Part shown: one piece after another, positions 1-8,176 of the stretch
Numbering within the stretch: position 1 is the stretch's first letter
Layout of the letters: every line of letters begins with the position of its first letter
DNA from: Thalassospira profundimaris
GTDB taxonomy: Bacteria; Pseudomonadota; Alphaproteobacteria; Rhodospirillales; Thalassospiraceae
Assembly: GCF_003326675.1 (NCBI RefSeq)
Contig: NZ_JPWF01000006.1
Span: 62,001-126,000, forward strand
Reading direction: 5' to 3'
Length of the DNA: 64,000 nucleotides
Notes under the pieces: generated by a model
Database searches by the model: none
Seen by the model: only the letters and a program-made list of their open reading frames with translations
Told to the model about the DNA's origin: nothing
Translations under genes and position numbers: made by a program

Positions 1-1046
1 AGACCCCCAAGACACCAGATTTTGAGATTGGCGGGAAAAAGGTTGCACCGGGGACGCGCAAAATTGTCGATATCCCGATTTCGCTTCTGTCGAACCACAC
101 ACCGGTTAATTTGACAGTTAACGTTATCAATGGCAAACGCCCCGGTCCTGTTCTGTTTGTCAGCGGGGCGGTCCATGGTGACGAGATTGTCGGTGTTGAG
201 GTCATTCGCCGCGTGTTGAAATCACCGGCCCTTCGCGGGATGCGCGGCACATTGCTTGCGGTGCCGCTGGTCAACGCATTCGGGTTTTTGAACCACACAC
301 GCTATTTGCCCGACCGCCGCGATTTGAACCGCTGCTTCCCGGGGAATGCCCGCGGGTCGCTTGCCGCACAGCTTGCCCATCTTTTCCTGCATGAAATTGT
401 TGAACGGTCCGATTTCGGGATTGATCTTCATTCGGCGGCGGTTAACCGCGTTAACTTGCCGCAGATCAGGGTCAATGAAGATGATCCGAAAATCATGGAA
501 TACGCCGAGGCCTTTGGCGCGCCAATTATCCTGACCAGCCCGCTGCGTGAAGGATCCCTGCGCCAGGCCGCGCGTGAAATTGGGGTGCCGATCCTGCTTT
601 ACGAAGCAGGCGAGGGGCTTCGTTTCGATGAAATGTCGATCCGGGCCGGGGTTTCTGGTGTGCTGCGTGTGATGCGCAAGCTGGGCATGACGTCGGAAAG
701 AACTGTACGTGCGCCACGTGTTCCGTCTTTCAAATCGTCAAACAGTCACTGGCTGCGTGCGCCGGTTGGCGGTATTTTGCGGACCTTCAAAATGGCGGGC
801 GAATTCGTTCATGCCGGTGATGTGGTTGCCGCAGTGGCGGATCCATTCGGGCAGATGGACGAAGAAGTGGTTGCACGCGAGGATGGCTTGATCATCGGGC
901 GGACCAATCTGCCGATTGTCAATCAGGGCGACGCACTGTTTCATGTGGCGTCGATCAAGCGGCCGTCCGAGGTTCAGGAACGTATGGATGCCATCGAAAC
1001 GCATCTGCAATCTGATCCGCTTCTGGACGAGGACGAGATTATCTAG
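1..1046 (+). CDS. Succinylglutamate desuccinylase/aspartoacylase-family protein (5' partial)
   Basis: Zinc-dependent deacylase of the M14 AstE/AspA superfamily; the substrate cannot be told from sequence. The frame is open from base 3 with no stop, so the true start lies left of the window and the TTG at 111 is internal. Seen in the protein: the zinc-ligand motif HGDE about 59 residues in, an arginine-rich 'DRRDLNRCFPG' segment typical of the family, and a later 'DLHSA' that supplies the third metal ligand. The C-terminal part resembles the beta-barrel that follows the catalytic domain in this family. Relatives often sit with RimK-like glutamate ligases, but the upstream neighbour is outside the window. 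Family is firm, specificity unknown. Confidence 0.85.
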   Translation, partial: TPKTPDFEIGGKKVAPGTRKIVDIPISLLSNHTPVNLTVNVINGKRPGPVLFVSGAVHGDEIVGVEVIRRVLKSPALRGMRGTLLAVPLVNAFGFLNHTRYLPDRRDLNRCFPGNARGSLAAQLAHLFLHEIVERSDFGIDLHSAAVNRVNLPQIRVNEDDPKIMEYAEAFGAPIILTSPLREGSLRQAAREIGVPILLYEAGEGLRFDEMSIRAGVSGVLRVMRKLGMTSERTVRAPRVPSFKSSNSHWLRAPVGGILRTFKMAGEFVHAGDVVAAVADPFGQMDEEVVAREDGLIIGRTNLPIVNQGDALFHVASIKRPSEVQERMDAIETHLQSDPLLDEDEII

Positions 1047-1148
1047 CCGCTATCGGAATTTGGATCAGCTGGTGTCTGACCATATTGAAGATCAGCCCTG
1101 CATCGAAGCTACTGGCGGATTGTGCCGCGCAATGATATAGCAATCGAC

Positions 1149-2312
1149 ATGGAACCTATTACAACTACAGAAGAACTGCGGAGCTTGTGTGAAAGCCTGC
1201 GCAAGTTCGAATATGTCACTGTCGATACCGAATTCATGCGGGATTCGACCTATTGGCCGCAACTGTGCCTGGTGCAGCTTGCGAGCCCGGAAAATTCGGA
1301 CAACGGTGCGGCGGTCGACCCGCTTGCCGAAGGCATTGACCTGTCTCCGCTGTTTGAACTGATGCAGGACGAAAGCGTGATCAAGGTTTTTCACGCTGCC
1401 CGTCAGGATATCGAGATTTTTGTTCATCTGTCTGGCAAGGTCCCCCATCCGGTATTCGATACCCAGGTGGCGGCGATGGTGCTGGGATATGGTGATCAGG
1501 TTGGCTATGAAACGCTGGTCAACAAGGTTGCGCGTAAAAGCATTGATAAGTCGATGCGCTTTACCGATTGGTCGCGCCGCCCGCTTTCAAGCAAACAGAT
1601 TACCTATGCACTTTCCGATGTCACCCATTTGCGGGTGATCTATGAAGATTTCCATGATCGGCTGGAAGCCAATGGCCGTGCTGCATGGCTTTTCGAGGAA
1701 ATGGAACGTCTGACCGATCCGTCGATTTATTCGATTGATCCGGCCGAAGCATGGCAGCGCCTTAAGACCCGGTCCAACAGCCCGAAATTCCTGGCGGTTG
1801 CCCGTGCGCTTGGCGAATGGCGTGAAACCGAAGCCCAGCGGAAGAACCTGCCGCGAAACCGCATTCTGCGCGATGATACGCTTCTCGATATCGCTGCCCG
1901 GCAGCCAATGACCGAGGCGGATCTTGATAAAACGCGTGGTGTGGGCCGCAATTTCGGAAGTTCCAAGCCGGGGCTCGCCATCATCGAAGCCATCAAGGCA
2001 GCCCTTGAATCGCCGCAAGACCAGTGGCCGAAACCCAAGCAGCGCATTGAGCTGCCAGCTGGAATCGGCCCGACGGTTGAATTGCTTAAGGTGTTGCTGA
2101 AACTTTGCGCCGAAGAAAAAGGTGTCGCACAGCGTTTGGTGGCATCGGGCGATGATTTGCAGAATATCGCAGCCGATGACAATGCTGATGTTCCGGCCAT
2201 GCATGGCTGGCGTCGCGACCTGTTTGGTCAATATGCCTTGCGCCTGAAACACGGGCAGCTTGGTCTGAAGCTTCAGAATGGTGAAGTGGTGCTGGTTGAT
2301 CTGAACCAGTAA
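1149..2312 (+). CDS. rnd: Ribonuclease D
   Basis: 3'-to-5' exoribonuclease that trims tRNA precursors and other stable RNAs. The N-terminal DEDDy exonuclease domain shows motif I 'VDTEF' (D26, E28), motif II 'FHAARQDIEI' near residue 85 and motif III 'YALSD'. An HRDC domain follows around residues 210-290 and a second helical region ends the protein. I chose ATG 1149, where the usual RNase D start fits; an in-frame GTG at 1122 would add nine residues, and neither has a convincing ribosome binding site. Length (about 387 residues) is normal. It stands alone, closed by a strong terminator shared with the converging TetR gene. Confidence 0.93.
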   Translation: MEPITTTEELRSLCESLRKFEYVTVDTEFMRDSTYWPQLCLVQLASPENSDNGAAVDPLAEGIDLSPLFELMQDESVIKVFHAARQDIEIFVHLSGKVPHPVFDTQVAAMVLGYGDQVGYETLVNKVARKSIDKSMRFTDWSRRPLSSKQITYALSDVTHLRVIYEDFHDRLEANGRAAWLFEEMERLTDPSIYSIDPAEAWQRLKTRSNSPKFLAVARALGEWRETEAQRKNLPRNRILRDDTLLDIAARQPMTEADLDKTRGVGRNFGSSKPGLAIIEAIKAALESPQDQWPKPKQRIELPAGIGPTVELLKVLLKLCAEEKGVAQRLVASGDDLQNIAADDNADVPAMHGWRRDLFGQYALRLKHGQLGLKLQNGEVVLVDLNQ

Positions 2313-2336
2313 CAACACGTTCAATCTGAATGCAAA

Positions 2337-2367
2337 ACAAAACGGGGCCCATCAGGCCCCGTTTTGT
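2337..2367. terminator. Bidirectional terminator between rnd and the TetR gene
   Basis: A 13-bp stem (ACAAAACGGGGCC with its complement) around a five-base loop, rich in A on one side and T on the other, so it can end both the + strand rnd transcript and the - strand TetR transcript. Confidence 0.9.
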
Positions 2368-2381
2368 TTTGGTCGTCCCGA

Positions 2382-2960
2382 TCAGGCGGGCAGGGCCGCA
2401 TCCAGCAGGCCCTTGGCGATATCCTTTGCGGTTTGTGCGGCTTCGGGCAGGCCGCGGACCTGTGCAGTGACAATCGCCCCTTCTTTCAGCAATGCCAGTT
2501 GCTCTGCCAGTGATACCGGATCGCTTGCGCCTGCGGCCTTGCACAGGCCTGCAATATGATCAAGCACGGATTGTTTGTGTTCTGCCGCAATCCGGTGGGC
2601 GGGGTGATCAAGCTGCGCAAACTCGCTTGAGGCATTGATAAATGCGCAGCCCGCAAAGCCGAGTCCCTTGAACGCACGTCCCCGGAACCAGTCTTCGAGC
2701 GCGTCAAACATCGCAAGAAGCTGTTCGCGCGGCTGATCGGATGCCTTGGCCATTTCGCCAGTAAGCCATTCGCGGAATTGTTCATCCCGGCGTAGCAAGG
2801 CCGCAAGGATCAATTCATCCTTGGATTTGAAATGCTTATACATCGTCATTTTGGCGACGCCGGACTCGGCCAGAATTTTGTCGATCCCGGTGGCATTAAA
2901 GCCCTGTGTGTAGAAAAGGCGCAGGGCCGTATCGACAAGATCGTCACGTCGTGATCGCAC
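2382..2960 (-). CDS. TetR/AcrR-family repressor
   Basis: 192-residue transcriptional repressor with an N-terminal helix-turn-helix (first about 50 residues, including 'FNATGIDKILAESGVAKMT'), followed by an all-helical ligand domain. The GTG start at 2960 is favoured because it sits seven bases after a GGAG ribosome binding site; the longer frame to 3023 would run through the operator region and has no such site. The divergent AhpD-like gene and two matching palindromes (2977-2990 and 3074-3087) suggest it represses itself and the ahpD-like gene. The C-terminal layout is that of small TetR proteins which often respond to electrophiles or xenobiotics; the ligand is unknown. Confidence 0.88.
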   Translation of the reverse strand: MRSRRDDLVDTALRLFYTQGFNATGIDKILAESGVAKMTMYKHFKSKDELILAALLRRDEQFREWLTGEMAKASDQPREQLLAMFDALEDWFRGRAFKGLGFAGCAFINASSEFAQLDHPAHRIAAEHKQSVLDHIAGLCKAAGASDPVSLAEQLALLKEGAIVTAQVRGLPEAAQTAKDIAKGLLDAALPA

Positions 2961-2976
2961 GTTAGTTCTCCAGTAG

Positions 2977-2990
2977 TCAGACCGTTCTGT
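2977..2990. promoter_or_regulatory. TetR operator, regulator side
   Basis: Near-palindrome TCAGACCGTTCTGT that matches the perfect site at 3074-3087 in 12 of 14 bases. It lies 17 bp upstream of the GTG start of the TetR gene, fitting autorepression. Confidence 0.7.
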
Positions 2991-3062
2991 ATTTTTTGTG
3001 CCGTAAAACACGCAGAAAATCAACGGTTTCAGAATTTCAGAATGATCGTTTTAAAAATATGT

Positions 3063-3092
3063 TTGACAAATAGACAGACCGGTCTGTATTCA
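3063..3092 (+). promoter_or_regulatory. Promoter of the AhpD-like gene with TetR operator in the spacer
   Basis: A consensus -35 box TTGACA (3063-3068) and a -10 like TATTCA (3087-3092) flank the perfect 14-bp palindrome ACAGACCGGTCTGT (3074-3087). An operator filling the spacer would block RNA polymerase directly. The link to the TetR protein rests on the shared motif at 2977. Confidence 0.75.
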
Positions 3093-3139
3093 TAATGACA
3101 CATGAGCTACAAACATTCACGCATTAAGGAGAAACTCCT

Positions 3140-3688
3140 ATGTCACGCATTACACTTCCTGCTTCGATTGATGCCGCACCAGCCAATGCCCAGCCGCTGC
3201 TTGAAGCTGTCAAAAAACAGCTGGGTTCTGTTCCGAACCTTTTCCGTCTGACCGCAAACAGCCCGGCGGCCCTTGAAGGTTACCTTGGTTTGAATGGTGC
3301 GCTATCCAAGGGGGCACTGGATGCCCAGACCCGTGAACGTATCGCCCTTGCGGTTGCCCAGTTGAACGGCTGTGATTATTGCCTGTCGGCGCATACCTAT
3401 CTTGGCAAGAACCTGGCCAAGCTTGACGATGCGGAAATTGCCGCGAACCGCAATGGCACCTCGACCGATCAGAAGGCAAATGCAGCTGTACGGTTTGCTG
3501 TTGCGCTTGTTCACAAGCGCGGACAAGTCGGTCAGGACGAAATCGCGGCGGTCAAGGCGGCTGGTTACAGCGAAGCCGAACTGGTCGAAATCGTTGCGCA
3601 TGTCGCGCTCAATACCCTGACCAATTACCTCAACGAGGCATTTGATACCCCGATTGACTTCCCGGTGGTTAGCGCAGCTGCTGCGTAA
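3140..3688 (+). CDS. AhpD-like / carboxymuconolactone decarboxylase-family protein
   Basis: 182-residue alkylhydroperoxidase-type protein. The AhpD active-site pattern is visible as E67, C78, C81 and H85 in '[20 protein letters not shown]', the Cys pair and relay residues needed for peroxidase or disulfide reductase activity. It starts 9-10 bases after an AAGGAG ribosome binding site. Expression is predicted to be repressed by the divergent TetR protein. Such pairs often respond to reactive electrophiles or peroxides; the real substrate here is unknown. Confidence 0.9.
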   Translation: MSRITLPASIDAAPANAQPLLEAVKKQLGSVPNLFRLTANSPAALEGYLGLNGALSKGALDAQTRERIALAVAQLNGCDYCLSAHTYLGKNLAKLDDAEIAANRNGTSTDQKANAAVRFAVALVHKRGQVGQDEIAAVKAAGYSEAELVEIVAHVALNTLTNYLNEAFDTPIDFPVVSAAAA

Positions 3689-3780
3689 CGATCCGGTCTC
3701 CCCGGTCGACGGTCCCCCTCCGCAAATCTGCCCGCGTCGACCGGGGTCTTTTTCCTGATGACAGTTCAAGGATGAAAACC

Positions 3781-4245
3781 ATGTCACGTCCACCACTTCC
3801 GCCCTTTGATCTTGAAACCGCAACGCAGAAGGTCCGCATGGCCGAAGACGGCTGGAACGGGCAAGACCCGAACAAAGTCGCATTGGCCTATACCGAAGAC
3901 AGCCGTTGGCGCAATCGTACCGAGATCTTTGAAGGACGTGAAAACATCGTCGCCTTCCTGACCCGCAAGTGGGAGAAGGAGCGGGAATATCGCTTGATCA
4001 AGGAACTTTGGGCATTCAGGGAAAATCGCATTGCGGTGCGCTTTGCCTATGAATATCGCGATGACAGCGGCAACTGGTTCCGTGCCTATGGCAACGAAAA
4101 CTGGGAATTTGATGAGCATGGCCTGATGCGTCATCGCGTCGCGTCAATCAATGACAAGCCGATTACGGAACAAGAACGTCTGTTCCACTGGCCGCTTGGC
4201 CGCCGCCCTGATGATCATCCGGGATTGTCTGATTTGGGGCTTTGA
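3781..4245 (+). CDS. Nuclear transport factor 2-like protein (DUF1348)
   Basis: 154-residue single-domain protein of the SnoaL/NTF2-like fold, subfamily DUF1348, recognisable from '[18 protein letters not shown]', the 'WEKEREY' helix and the conserved '[12 protein letters not shown]' strand. The family is very conserved but has no settled function. I prefer ATG 3781, eight bases after AAGGA; an ATG at 3772 would overlap that site. It lies 90 bp after the ahpD-like gene on the same strand and may be co-transcribed, so the two may belong to one TetR-controlled response. Confidence 0.85.
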   Translation: MSRPPLPPFDLETATQKVRMAEDGWNGQDPNKVALAYTEDSRWRNRTEIFEGRENIVAFLTRKWEKEREYRLIKELWAFRENRIAVRFAYEYRDDSGNWFRAYGNENWEFDEHGLMRHRVASINDKPITEQERLFHWPLGRRPDDHPGLSDLGL

Positions 4246-4288
4246 TGGTCCCCCTGTGATACCGCCATGTTTTGGATGCCTTGTGAAC

Positions 4289-4354
4289 AAGGGAAACACG
4301 GTGGTTGCGTTTTTCTCTGGCGGGTAAGGGGCACGTCCCCGGTGTTTCCTTACC
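4289..4354 (+). promoter_or_regulatory. Leader with mutually exclusive hairpins
   Basis: Three pairings compete in 66 bases. Segment 4289-4301 can pair with 4339-4351 (11-12 bp). Segment 4323-4329 (GGTAAGG) pairs perfectly with 4348-4354 (CCTTACC). A small hairpin pairs GGGG at 4328-4331 with CCCC at 4337-4340. The 4339-4354 strand cannot serve both long partners at once. It lies just upstream of a short open frame and a terminator, which is the layout of a leader or small regulatory RNA. No known riboswitch class was recognised. Confidence 0.4.
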
Positions 4355-4378
4355 TGTCCCTCGCAAAGGACCCTGAAC

Positions 4379-4459
4379 ATGATCGCCAAATATATCGTCT
4401 TTTCGATCACATCAACCGCCGTGCTTTTCGTGTCCTCCCTGTTGGCGTTTGCGCCGTAA
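4379..4459 (+). CDS. Possible 26-residue hydrophobic peptide
   Basis: An ATG nine bases after AAGGA opens a frame of 26 codons: MIAKYIVFSIT followed by a hydrophobic stretch ending LLAFAP. The length and composition fit a single membrane-spanning small protein. A rho-independent terminator follows 32 bases after the stop, so the transcript would encode little else. I recognise no family. The alternative is that the transcript is a noncoding RNA and the frame is chance. Confidence 0.4.
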   Translation: MIAKYIVFSITSTAVLFVSSLLAFAP

Positions 4460-4490
4460 AAACTGTTCCCATGCCTCCCTGAAGACTTGC

Positions 4491-4519
4491 CGGACTCCTG
4501 TTGGGGCCCGTTTTTTTTT
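4491..4519 (+). terminator. Rho-independent terminator
   Basis: An 8-position stem, CGGACTCC against GGGGCCCG with one A-C mismatch, around a TGTT loop, then nine T. It ends the transcript carrying the 26-residue frame. Confidence 0.75.
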
Positions 4520-4820
4520 AGGGTTCAAGGAAACGTACAAGTTCGGTCGGGAAGATAAACTTCGTTGCGACTGGAGGTTTAAAAGTGAATCGAAAACAGC
4601 ATTGTTTGATGCGGTTTATATATTTTGTGCATGAACGGTATGGTAGCTGTTTGTGTCCAGGTGATCAACTAAGTAGATAATAAATTGTTGTTTTTAAAGG
4701 TAATGCTGACACATTCTGACATTTTCCCTGGTGCAGTTGACTCGTGGTCACGTAGGTGTGAAGAGGCTTGCAACGGAAATTCTAAACGCGATGACAGTCT
4801 TGTGGGGAATGTGGGGAAAT
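4520..4820 (+). other. AT-rich region upstream of the autotransporter gene
   Basis: About 300 bases with no convincing gene. It is clearly richer in A+T than its surroundings, and holds a possible -10 element in 'gtttatatattttg' near 4612-4625. It probably contains the promoter of the autotransporter gene and might mark a transferred segment. Confidence 0.4.
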
Positions 4821-6701
4821 ATGAAGTTGTTAAGGCCTTATCTAGCTTCGGTACTTGCGCTGAGTGCCGTAGGATTTTTTGTAAACTCTGAACCGGTAAA
4901 TGCAGCGACAGTACAAACTTGCTCTACGCTGTCTTTGTCCGACCTCAATGTGCGTGCAGTCGGTGGTTCAGGGAACTTTCCGACCGGAACGGCATGGAAC
5001 CGGTACGGATCGGGAATTGTGGATCTGGTTGCAGGGGACAAGATAACGTTTGTTGGTGAAAACATTGACACCGCAACCAGGTCATCGCGCATGTTTGTAA
5101 GCGCAAGCAATGTGATAAAAGATGACACCGGTGCGCAATCGGTTGCAGCTGGGCAGCGTATCACGCTGAGCTTCACTGTTACAGCAGCGTCGGTTGACAA
5201 ACTTGAAATCTATATGTCCGGCAGCAGTGCTGCCACGCTACCGAACTTTATTTCTTTGTCTTGTTCCAATGGTGGTGAAGACCAAGGTTCTTCAGAAACC
5301 TCGACTGAAACCACGTCAAAAGCAGTGACAAGTGCTGTTGCTCGTTCGCAGACCTCGGTTATTCAGCAAAATATTGGTGCTCGTGTTGCAACCGTCATTG
5401 GTTCTGCCGGTGCCGGGACAGTCGGAACAGGAAATGCTGGAAGTCCTGGCGGTGCAGGAAGTGCAACCGGTGGTGTCGGCGGAACGACCGGTGCCGAGGA
5501 TAGCAGTTCTTTTACTCAGTTTGCCTTTGTAGATCAGATCAATACCCTTGATGACAGTGATAGCAAAAACCGTGATGTGATGCGTCAGCTTGCTATGCGC
5601 TCAAGCTTTGACAGCTCTGTACTGGCGGCGGACTTCGCTCGTGAAAGTGCGCTTGCGCTTGGTCCGACGGATCAGGGCGCAGTTGGCGGGGCCTCTGGTG
5701 TGGATGGCCGTGCGGCCCTTGTATCAACGTCACCAATTACGGTTTGGGGACACGGTTCCTATACCTCGGTCGACAACGATTACAATAATGGCACAGATGA
5801 CAATCGTTACGACGGTGATGTCTGGGGCTATAACCTTGGTGCGGATTACCGCTTTGCCGACAACCTGATTGCCGGTTTGTCGCTGGGTTATAACGATACC
5901 GATCTGACCACGACCTTTAATAATGGCAGTTACGAAGAAACCGCGTGGGTTGTCTCGCCCTATGCAATTTTCAGTCCGATCGAAAACCTTAATCTTGTGG
6001 TCGAAGCGGGCTACTCGCAAGGGGATGTTGATGTCACGCGCGACAATGATACCGTGCGGGGATCAACGGATTCTGCCATGTGGTATGGTTCAGTCAAAGG
6101 CGTCTACGCCTATCGCCCGATGGAAACCGCACCCCTGACATTAAGCCCGTCGGTATCGCTTCTGGCTGCACGCAAAACCATCGATAGCTACACCGAAAGT
6201 GATGGCACTTTTGTCGCCTCGTCACGGTCGAACACACGTCAGTTCAAACCGGCAATCGAAGCTGCCTATGATTTCAGCTTCACCAGCCTGATCGTGACCC
6301 CGTTTGTTGAAACCGGGATGGTCTATGATTTCACTGACGAGCTGAATAACGACAAGACTGCCTTTAACATTGGCGGTGGTGTGCGTCTGTCAGACAGTTC
6401 AACAGGACTGAATGCAGCACTTGAGGGCAGCTATCTCGCCGGGCGTTCGGATTATACCGAATACACCTTTGCCGGGACGGTCAGTTACGGGTTCGAACTT
6501 CGTGATCTCGAAGGCAAGCCGGTTGGCTTGATGACGCCGTTCGTCGGAAGTGACGTTGATGAATATGGTAACCAGTCGATGCGCGGCGGCTTGGGCTTTG
6601 ACACCGGCCCGATGCAAAGCCGTTTGTCACTGGCTCGTGACATTTCCCAAGGAGGAAATGCCGAAAGCATCGCGCAAGTCTCTATGTCTTTGGCATTCTG
6701 A
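4821..6701 (+). CDS. Autotransporter outer-membrane beta-domain protein
   Basis: 626-residue surface protein. Start ATG 4821 gives a clean signal peptide (MKLLRPYLASVLALSAVGFF, cleavage near 'VNA-AT'); the frame is open further upstream to 4731 but that would bury the signal. The short passenger (to about residue 300) holds a Ser/Thr-rich stretch and a Gly-rich stretch of GTG/GAG/GGT repeats near residues 220-255. The C-terminal 290 residues are the 12-stranded autotransporter barrel, with alternating aromatic strands ('VWGHGSYTS', 'GYNLGADYRF') and a terminal Phe needed for BAM insertion. The passenger lacks the long beta-helix repeats of adhesins, so its role is unknown. Confidence 0.88.
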   Translation: MKLLRPYLASVLALSAVGFFVNSEPVNAATVQTCSTLSLSDLNVRAVGGSGNFPTGTAWNRYGSGIVDLVAGDKITFVGENIDTATRSSRMFVSASNVIKDDTGAQSVAAGQRITLSFTVTAASVDKLEIYMSGSSAATLPNFISLSCSNGGEDQGSSETSTETTSKAVTSAVARSQTSVIQQNIGARVATVIGSAGAGTVGTGNAGSPGGAGSATGGVGGTTGAEDSSSFTQFAFVDQINTLDDSDSKNRDVMRQLAMRSSFDSSVLAADFARESALALGPTDQGAVGGASGVDGRAALVSTSPITVWGHGSYTSVDNDYNNGTDDNRYDGDVWGYNLGADYRFADNLIAGLSLGYNDTDLTTTFNNGSYEETAWVVSPYAIFSPIENLNLVVEAGYSQGDVDVTRDNDTVRGSTDSAMWYGSVKGVYAYRPMETAPLTLSPSVSLLAARKTIDSYTESDGTFVASSRSNTRQFKPAIEAAYDFSFTSLIVTPFVETGMVYDFTDELNNDKTAFNIGGGVRLSDSSTGLNAALEGSYLAGRSDYTEYTFAGTVSYGFELRDLEGKPVGLMTPFVGSDVDEYGNQSMRGGLGFDTGPMQSRLSLARDISQGGNAESIAQVSMSLAF

Positions 6702-6726
6702 TCGATATCAGTTTCGAACCTTTAAT

Positions 6727-6757
6727 ACAGCCGCTCATGTTAATGGGCGGCTGTTCT
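6727..6757 (+). terminator. Terminator after the autotransporter gene
   Basis: A 12-bp stem (ACAGCCGCTCAT against ATGGGCGGCTGT, one T-G wobble) with a GTTA loop and a T-rich tail, 26 bp after the stop codon. Confidence 0.85.
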
Positions 6758-6960
6758 TCTATGTCGGAATATCGTCGGAAGTGGTGTCTGAATTTAAGGG
6801 TATCCTGATGTTTTCTGGTGACTGTTGCTCACTTCGCCGTCAATCTCGCTGATAAATTTGTACGATCTGCACATATTTGTGGACGTCCGGCATATTGAAG
6901 ACTTGGGCAACGCGCTAAAGTCCTGTCTTGCGTGTGCTTCTGCTCTGTGTTCACCCAGAG

Positions 6961-7078
6961 GAGGGCCGCCTGACCAGGTAGGTTATGGTCCCGGCATTAC
7001 GCCAAGTAGGTGCAGGCCGGGACGCTTTCTCTATAAATCATCAATGCACCGAAATACGGTTTGGGCTCAGGCGCGGTC
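6961..7078 (+). ncRNA. Candidate structured RNA of unknown class
   Basis: The gene-free stretch 6758-7152 contains a closing helix (about 6963-6973 with 7066-7077), an internal perfect 8-bp hairpin (GTCCCGGC 6988-6995 with GCCGGGAC 7016-7023) and a small hairpin at 7049-7061. Two similar elements, CCAGGTAGGT and CCAAGTAGGT, sit in or beside loops. A very strong terminator at 7153-7188 could close a + strand transcript. I compared it by eye with 6S, SRP, RNase P, tmRNA and common riboswitches and found no match. The complementary strand would fold similarly, so strand is uncertain. Confidence 0.35.
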
Positions 7079-7152
7079 GCGGGAGTTAGGGGGACGATCG
7101 TGCGGGGCCGAGTATGGCAGTTGATTTCTGACCTGTTGCGCATGTTGGAAAT

Positions 7153-7188
7153 GAAAACAGCCGCCCAATCTTTTGGGCGGCTGTTTTC
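7153..7188. terminator. Bidirectional terminator
   Basis: A perfect 16-bp stem (GAAAACAGCCGCCCAA with its complement) around a 4-base loop, with A/T-rich ends on both sides. It ends the - strand SDR gene and any + strand RNA from the preceding gap. Its core CAGCCGC/GCGGCTG repeats that of the terminator at 6727. Confidence 0.9.
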
Positions 7189-7209
7189 TTGCTTGGGGCA
7201 GGGGGAAGT

Positions 7210-8076
7210 TTAGGCGGCAAGTGCCTTGCTGATAAAATCATCAACCGACTGTGCCGGACGGCCGAGCAGCTTTTCAATATCGCTGCTGACGGTTTCGTAA
7301 TCGCCTTTCTTCGCGCCGACATAAAGACCTGCAAGGGCTTCGACCAGATGGCCGGGAAGACCGATGCTGTTTAGGATCCCGACGTGAACGTCAGCCGGCA
7401 GGTCGGCAAAGGTAATTTCCTTGCCGGTCGCCTTGGCAACGTAGCTGGCAATTTCAGCATGGCTGACGGCTTTGCTGCCGGTCAGGTCATAGATCGCGTT
7501 GATGTGATTTTCCGGATTGGCAAGGACCGCAGCGGCAGCCTCGGCCAAATCATTGCGCGGGATATAGGTGATTTTGGCATCACCAGCCGGTGCGCCATAG
7601 GCACCGGTTTCAAGCGCATGGGGAACGCCGGCAAGCAGAAGGTCGGCATAGAAGCTGTTGCGCAGCAGGGTGTAGTTCAGGCCGCTTTCCTTGATGTAAT
7701 TTTCGGTATCTAGGTGAATGGCGGAATAGGTGAAATCGGCATCGGAACGCGGATCAACAATGCTGGTATAAACCAGATGTTTGACGCCGGTGGCCTTGGC
7801 GGCGTCAACTGCTGTGCGGTGCTGGGCGATACGGGTTGCGTTGTCGGCTTCTGCCGAAATGATCAAGGCGGTTTCGATGCCTTTGAAGGCATTGGTCATC
7901 AAGGCAAGGTCATCGAAGTCACCATGACGGACGTCAATGCCAAGCGATGCAAAATTTTCGGCCTTGGCCGGGGTACGGACACTTACTGCAATTTCACTCG
8001 CCGGAAGGCGGTCGAGCAGATGTTTCACAACGAGGGTGCCGAGCTGGCCGGTGGCGCCGGTAATCAATGTTTTCAT
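7210..8076 (-). CDS. NAD(P)H-binding atypical SDR (NmrA / quinone oxidoreductase QOR2-like)
   Basis: 288-residue atypical short-chain dehydrogenase. The N-terminus 'MKTLITGATGQLG' holds the GxxGxxG dinucleotide motif (residues 7-13) and there is no classical YxxxK pair, as in NmrA/HSCARG and YtfG-type quinone reductases. The ATG at 8076 has GGAG nine bases upstream; the longer open frame to 8178 is rejected because it crosses the intergenic control region. It faces a divergent LysR regulator 100 bp away, the usual arrangement for a LysR-controlled target responding to redox-active compounds. Substrate unknown. Confidence 0.88.
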   Translation of the reverse strand: MKTLITGATGQLGTLVVKHLLDRLPASEIAVSVRTPAKAENFASLGIDVRHGDFDDLALMTNAFKGIETALIISAEADNATRIAQHRTAVDAAKATGVKHLVYTSIVDPRSDADFTYSAIHLDTENYIKESGLNYTLLRNSFYADLLLAGVPHALETGAYGAPAGDAKITYIPRNDLAEAAAAVLANPENHINAIYDLTGSKAVSHAEIASYVAKATGKEITFADLPADVHVGILNSIGLPGHLVEALAGLYVGAKKGDYETVSSDIEKLLGRPAQSVDDFISKALAA

Positions 8077-8140
8077 TTCAATTCTCCAATTTGGGGCAGG
8101 CATTGCCTGTTCATGACGGAGAATGTGATCTTTAAAACCC

Positions 8141-8165
8141 ATATGATCAATTCGATAGATATGAT
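8141..8165. promoter_or_regulatory. Probable LysR binding region
   Basis: Two direct copies of ATATGAT (8141-8147 and 8159-8165), 18 bp apart, lie around a partly palindromic 'ATCAATTCGAT' between the divergent SDR and LysR genes. LysR proteins bind such imperfect dyads; the assignment is positional. Confidence 0.4.
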
Positions 8166-8176
8166 AGTAAGTATGC

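Noticed and set aside
1587..2324. A 245-codon frame antisense to rnd
   Set aside because: Opposite a clear RNase D gene and extending into its terminator; a shadow of biased codons.
6825..7124. A 99-codon open frame in the autotransporter-SDR gap
   Set aside because: No ribosome binding site, odd amino acid composition, and it runs through the GC-rich hairpins; better explained as noncoding.
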